Assembly: GCA_003447895.1 (NCBI GenBank)
Contig: DLYC01000098.1
Coordinates: 1 to 8,789 of the forward strand
Length of the DNA: 8,789 nt
From: Lachnospiraceae bacterium
GTDB lineage: Bacteria > Bacillota > Clostridia > Lachnospirales > Lachnospiraceae
Direction: 5' to 3'
The notes under the pieces were generated by a model that saw nothing but the letters and a program-made list of their open reading frames with translations, was not told the DNA's origin and did not search any database. Positions 5,752 to 8,789 of the stretch are shown in pieces (position 1 is the first letter of the stretch; each line of letters opens with the position of its first letter). Both the position numbers and the translations under genes were made by a program.

Positions 5752-7023
5752 TCACAGCGCCTTCCGGTCCGCCTCCGTATCCGCAGGTCCCGGATCGCCG
5801 ATCATCGCCTCCACATTTTCCTCTGTGGGCGGTGTGCTGTAGGGCCACTCGATCAGCCGCACATGGTTCTCCTCGCACAGCTGCCTCTTCACGCGGTCCA
5901 GCTCCTTCCGCTGCTGCAGCGCGTCTTCGCCTCCGAAGAAGTCCACCGGGCGGTAATGCTGGATCCCCTGATATTCGATCGCAGTCTGAAGAGACGGGAT
6001 GAACAGATCCAGGCTCTGCCGGCCGAGCCAGCCAGGCCTGTGCTGGTACAGCGTATCCGGATAGCGGCTTCTGACGGCGTGAAACAAGGTCAGTTCATGC
6101 TTCCACTTGGGCTTTATCACGCCCTCGGCCGTGAGCCTTGTCCGGATCCGTGTTCTCTCCATCCGCCAGTCCGTCTTCAGGCCGTCCTTCTCCTCGTACA
6201 TGGCTATGTCCGCGTACCACCAGTGAAAGAAAGGCATGATCACTTCTGTGAGATTCCGAAACAGCTCCAGTTCGGACGAGAAGTACCCGCACTCCAGGAT
6301 GTGCTCAATATTCCTTCTCACATAAACGGTCTTTACCGGATTGTGGTAATGGGGAAGGTTCCCCTGGTACCTGGCGATCCGGTCCGGCAGATACGGCGAC
6401 CGGAGGACGATCCCGTCTTCCCACAGATGGTTCTGATACCAGGGAAGAGAATAGTCATAAAGGGAATAGCCGCCGTAGAGGTCCTCAGAAGGGTTGGTGT
6501 AGAGAAGATGGAACATCAACAGGACATCGTCCATATTTTTCTTGTCAAAAACCGCCAGATAGTGCACCTTCTCCTCATCGGGAAAGAGGTTCCTTATCGG
6601 ATGGAACTGCTCTGCCCTCTTACAGACTTCCGTGATCACAAAGAACTGGGAGATAAAGCTTTCGGGGAACAAAAAGCAGGCCTTGCGGTCCGTGTCCAGC
6701 CCCTCAAACTGTCCCAGAAAAGCTTCCACATAGGGGTTTCCGGAAAGCGCCGGTGCCCTGTTGATCAGCTCCATGGTCGCGTAGCGGTAGGGAAGATCCG
6801 ACCATGACAGCTGCACCAGAAAGCGCTCGTAGTGGTTCTCTTCATACTCGCCTCTGACATCATCGAAGTCCTTTTGATAAGACTCGTGCTCTGTCAGAAG
6901 CGCTTCCAGCGTCGCGAAAGTCTCCCTCTCTCTGTATTTGGGATAGCGCTCCCAAAGCATCAAAAGCCGGTCAAAAGATTGAACGGCCGGCATTTTCTCA
7001 TGGACCGGCGGGTACATACGCAT
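5752..7023 (-). CDS. Uncharacterised protein with a PD-(D/E)xK-like nuclease C-terminus
   Basis: A 423-aa cytoplasmic protein without signal peptide or membrane segment. Residues 1-300, which I do not recognise, are rich in aromatic residues (LYGGYSLYDYSLPWYQNHLW near 200-225). The C-terminal 120 residues look like a restriction-endonuclease fold: RQSLDLFIPSLQTAIEYQG carries Asp339, then Glu350 and Gln352 in the E-x-Q form of the D...(D/E)xK motif, followed by IQHYRPVDFFGG and then ELDRVKRQLC and VRLIEWPY. This EYQGxQHYxPVxFFGG...D..K pattern recalls nuclease domains near Vsr and DUF559. Gln in place of Lys occurs in active members of the fold, so activity is plausible. No methylase or helicase partner adjoins it. 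ATG at 7023 is chosen: AGGAGG lies 10 nt before it, while the upstream ATG at 7101 falls inside the -10 box and has no ribosome binding site. The HAD gene follows after 80 bases with its own promoter. Confidence 0.75.
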   Translation of the reverse strand: MRMYPPVHEKMPAVQSFDRLLMLWERYPKYRERETFATLEALLTEHESYQKDFDDVRGEYEENHYERFLVQLSWSDLPYRYATMELINRAPALSGNPYVEAFLGQFEGLDTDRKACFLFPESFISQFFVITEVCKRAEQFHPIRNLFPDEEKVHYLAVFDKKNMDDVLLMFHLLYTNPSEDLYGGYSLYDYSLPWYQNHLWEDGIVLRSPYLPDRIARYQGNLPHYHNPVKTVYVRRNIEHILECGYFSSELELFRNLTEVIMPFFHWWYADIAMYEEKDGLKTDWRMERTRIRTRLTAEGVIKPKWKHELTLFHAVRSRYPDTLYQHRPGWLGRQSLDLFIPSLQTAIEYQGIQHYRPVDFFGGEDALQQRKELDRVKRQLCEENHVRLIEWPYSTPPTEENVEAMIGDPGPADTEADRKAL

Positions 7024-7033
7024 ACTTACAAAT

Positions 7034-7039
7034 CCTCCT
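7034..7039 (-). promoter_or_regulatory. Ribosome binding site for the nuclease-like gene
   Basis: AGGAGG on the minus strand, 10 nt before ATG 7023 and 16 nt before the in-frame ATG at 7017. The spacing is at the long end of the usual range, but no better site is present upstream. Confidence 0.55.
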
Positions 7040-7099
7040 CGCCGACGCTGCCGGAGCATCGGCCCGCAGAGCAGATATCGGATCTCCGTGTATAGCAAC

Positions 7100-7108
7100 A
7101 TTATATAC
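7100..7108 (-). promoter_or_regulatory. Promoter -10 region for the nuclease-like gene
   Basis: The minus strand reads GTATATAAT with TATAAT at 7100-7105 and a TG just upstream (TGGTATATA), an extended -10 for the overlapping TATATA hexamer. The -35 region (TTCAGG at 17 bp) is weak. The predicted leader is about 70 nt. Confidence 0.45.
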
Positions 7109-7173
7109 CAGTTTTCCGAAATCCTGAAACTTTAAGAAAAGGGAAGGCACTTTTCCGTGATAAAAGATTCCTG

Positions 7174-7179
7174 TATAAT
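7174..7179 (+). promoter_or_regulatory. Promoter -10 box for the sensor kinase gene
   Basis: TATAAT on the plus strand, about 100 bases before the GTG at 7281. The -35 position holds TTTTCC (7151-7156, 17-bp spacer), a poor match. It faces away from the nuclease-like gene's promoter about 70 bases to the left, so the two genes are divergently transcribed. Confidence 0.45.
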
Positions 7180-7203
7180 GATTCAAGGCTCTCCTTTTGA
7201 GCC

Positions 7204-7235
7204 GCCGCGCCGCAGACTTTTCTTTGCCGCGCCGC
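7204..7235. repeat. Two direct copies of GCCGCGCCGC in the kinase leader
   Basis: The 10-base word occurs at 7204-7213 and 7226-7235, 22 bp apart start to start (about two helical turns). The second copy overlaps the palindrome GCCGCGGC (7231-7238). It lies between the -10 box and the start codon of the kinase gene. It may be a protein-binding site, or simple GC-rich sequence. Confidence 0.4.
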
Positions 7236-7280
7236 GGCATTTCGTCCGCCGCACCCAAAAATGTCCACAGAGGTTTTATC

Positions 7281-8789
7281 GTGTCCAAGATAAAGAGCTA
7301 CTGGCTCGGCCTGTCGATCGGCTCGAAGATGCGGGTGTTTGTCATTCTGCTTCTTCTTGTCATCATTTCTGCCGCCGGTTTCAACTTTTATACGCTCCAG
7401 TTCTCCGCGGGAGATGTCAGTCAGATCCTGAATGAAATCTCCCGCTGCGAGTCCGCGCAGGATGCCATGCAGTCCGAAGAGGAGGCCTTTCGCACTTATG
7501 TGCGCACGCCCTCCGGAGATACTCTCAAAACCCTCAACGAGGCAGTCAGCCACTGCCGCAGCACGATCCTCCTTCTTCCCTACAATTACGAGGAGATCGG
7601 CGCGGAGCGGTATGCGCGAACGTGGCGCGTGCGAAACGCCTATCAGCGCTATGCCGCGCAGAGAGATCTCATAAGGGACAAGGTCCTGACTTACACGAGC
7701 ACAAACAACATCGCAACGGCGCTGGAGGAGGACAAAGCCACCCTGGACCTTCTGTATGAGGTCTACGACATGCAGAGCTATCTGACCGGATATCTGTCGA
7801 CAGTCTCGCAGCTCACCGTCGAAAACGCCAGTGACCTGTATGACGCCAAGTATCCGATGCTGCAGTCCATTCCCTATTTCCAGGTGATCGTCTCCATTGC
7901 GCTGATCATTATGGCCCTCAGCTTCGTCAGCCTCTTCACCGGCACGATCGTCACACCGGTCCAGAAACTCGCTGCCGCTTCCCGAAGCATCTCCCAAGGG
8001 CATCTCGAGGAGGGAGACGTCTCTGTCGACAACAAGGATGAGCTCGGCGAACTGGTTGATTCCTTTAACAGAATGAAGCACGCGACAAGAAGAAATATTC
8101 AGACGCTCGAAGAAAACCAGCGGCTCGCCGACCAGCTCCACAAGGAAGCGATCGAGCGCGCGGAGACGGAGAAGCGCCTGGAAACCGCCCGCATGGATCT
8201 TCTGCAGAGCCAGATCAAGCCGCATTTTCTCTTTAACACGCTCAATTCCATCTCCGGTATGGCAGAGATCGAGGAGGCGGAAGTGACAGAGAGCATGATC
8301 CGCTCCCTCTCCCACATCTTCCGCTACAACCTGCACACGACAGACCAGTTTGTCTCCCTGTCTCAGGAGCTGGAAGTCTCCCGCGACTATCTGTATCTGC
8401 AGAAAATGCGCTTCGGCTACAGGGTGGAGTACGAACTGATTCCGGAACCGGGAAGCCGCGAGGCGGATGAAATCGCCGATATCCAGGTCCCGGTCTTTCT
8501 TTTACAGCCACTGGTCGAAAACGCGGTCATCCACGGCATTGCCAAAAAGGAGCAGGGCGGAAAGATCACGATCTGCTCCGAAAAGACAAAAGAGGCACTG
8601 CGCATCCGGGTGACTGATACCGGAGTCGGTATGGATCCCCAAACCCTGGAGGGCCTGATCAACAAATTGAAGGGGGCGCCTTCCGATGTCCACGTCGGGA
8701 TCGGCATCGGAAATCTGTATCAGAGACTCCGCACTCTTTACGGCGAGGATTCTCTCACGATCCGCAGCACCGCAGGCGAGGGGACACAG
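7281..8789 (+). CDS. YesM/LytS-class sensor histidine kinase (partial, runs off right edge)
   Basis: The frame is open for 503 codons from GTG 7281 to the window edge. It is a membrane sensor that should autophosphorylate on His and pass the phosphate to a response regulator, often an AraC-type one encoded next door. One membrane segment lies at about 19-35 (FVILLLLVIISAAGF), an extracellular, mostly helical sensor region at about 36-200 without a recognisable Cache pattern, a second membrane segment at about 202-222, HAMP at about 223-277 (TPVQKLAAASRSI, DELGELVDSFNRM), and a coiled coil at 280-305. The His_kinase core has QSQIKPHFLFNTLNSI with His315, the N box LQPLVENAVIHG (Asn414), G1 DTGVGMD (Asp446) and G2 GIGIGNLYQRL; only a few residues should be missing. 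AGAGG lies 7 nt before the GTG; the first in-frame ATG, codon 17, has no good ribosome site. Ligand unknown; these kinases commonly accompany sugar uptake genes. Confidence 0.92.
   Translation, partial: MSKIKSYWLGLSIGSKMRVFVILLLLVIISAAGFNFYTLQFSAGDVSQILNEISRCESAQDAMQSEEEAFRTYVRTPSGDTLKTLNEAVSHCRSTILLLPYNYEEIGAERYARTWRVRNAYQRYAAQRDLIRDKVLTYTSTNNIATALEEDKATLDLLYEVYDMQSYLTGYLSTVSQLTVENASDLYDAKYPMLQSIPYFQVIVSIALIIMALSFVSLFTGTIVTPVQKLAAASRSISQGHLEEGDVSVDNKDELGELVDSFNRMKHATRRNIQTLEENQRLADQLHKEAIERAETEKRLETARMDLLQSQIKPHFLFNTLNSISGMAEIEEAEVTESMIRSLSHIFRYNLHTTDQFVSLSQELEVSRDYLYLQKMRFGYRVEYELIPEPGSREADEIADIQVPVFLLQPLVENAVIHGIAKKEQGGKITICSEKTKEALRIRVTDTGVGMDPQTLEGLINKLKGAPSDVHVGIGIGNLYQRLRTLYGEDSLTIRSTAGEGTQ

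Noticed and set aside
5674..6807. Open plus-strand frame of 377 codons opposite the nuclease-like gene
   Set aside because: The product has no recognisable domain and starts without a ribosome site. The minus-strand frame has coherent motifs, a promoter and a ribosome site.
7101..8336. Open minus-strand frame of 411 codons opposite the histidine kinase
   Set aside because: The plus strand holds all kinase motifs in order. The minus frame also runs through the divergent promoter region, and its product shows no family pattern.

Overview
This window looks like a chromosomal stretch from a moderately GC-rich Firmicute, most likely a gut-type Clostridia/Lachnospiraceae member. The grounds are strong AGGAGG-type ribosome binding sites, TATAAT and extended -10 promoters, short AT-poor intergenic gaps, hairpin-plus-T terminators, and protein types typical of that group: a cytoplasmic GH2 glycosidase, a YesM-type sensor kinase, and a macro-domain protein with a C-terminal helical domain. 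Species assignment is inference. No RNA gene, insertion sequence, CRISPR array or phage structural gene was seen.

Layout. Six genes lie on the minus strand and one on the plus strand. Going leftward from about 7100: (1) a 423-aa protein with a PD-(D/E)xK-like nuclease C-terminus (5752-7023); (2) a secreted lipoprotein with a HAD phosphatase domain (4367-5671), preceded by its own TATAAT promoter; (3) a class I SAM-dependent methyltransferase (3684-4280); (4) a macro-domain protein with a GTG start (2496-3617), followed by a strong hairpin terminator; (5) a TerY-like von Willebrand factor A protein with a complete MIDAS (1694-2368), with its own extended -10 promoter and a terminator; (6) the N-terminal 481 residues of a GH2 glycoside hydrolase (1-1444), cut by the window edge. 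On the plus strand, diverging from the nuclease-like gene, is a YesM/LytS-class sensor histidine kinase (7281-8789), cut by the right edge just after its G2 box.

How the genes may work together. Genes 2-4 probably form one transcript: no promoter is visible before the methyltransferase or macro gene, and the hairpin after the HAD gene lacks a T-tract. The macro protein and the vWA protein lie next to each other and recall the stress-response neighbourhoods in which TerY-type vWA proteins occur, but the terelium-resistance-type partners (TerD, PP2C, kinase) are not in view, so a functional link is only a hypothesis. The GH2 gene and the histidine kinase at the two edges are ordinary carbohydrate-use and sensing genes. 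The least explained parts are the nuclease-like protein, the C-terminal domain of the macro protein, and the secreted HAD lipoprotein.

Intergenic regions. The two longest gaps, 1445-1693 and 7024-7280, are about 250 bases each and hold the promoters, a terminator and repeats listed below. No stretch over 300 bases lacks a gene.
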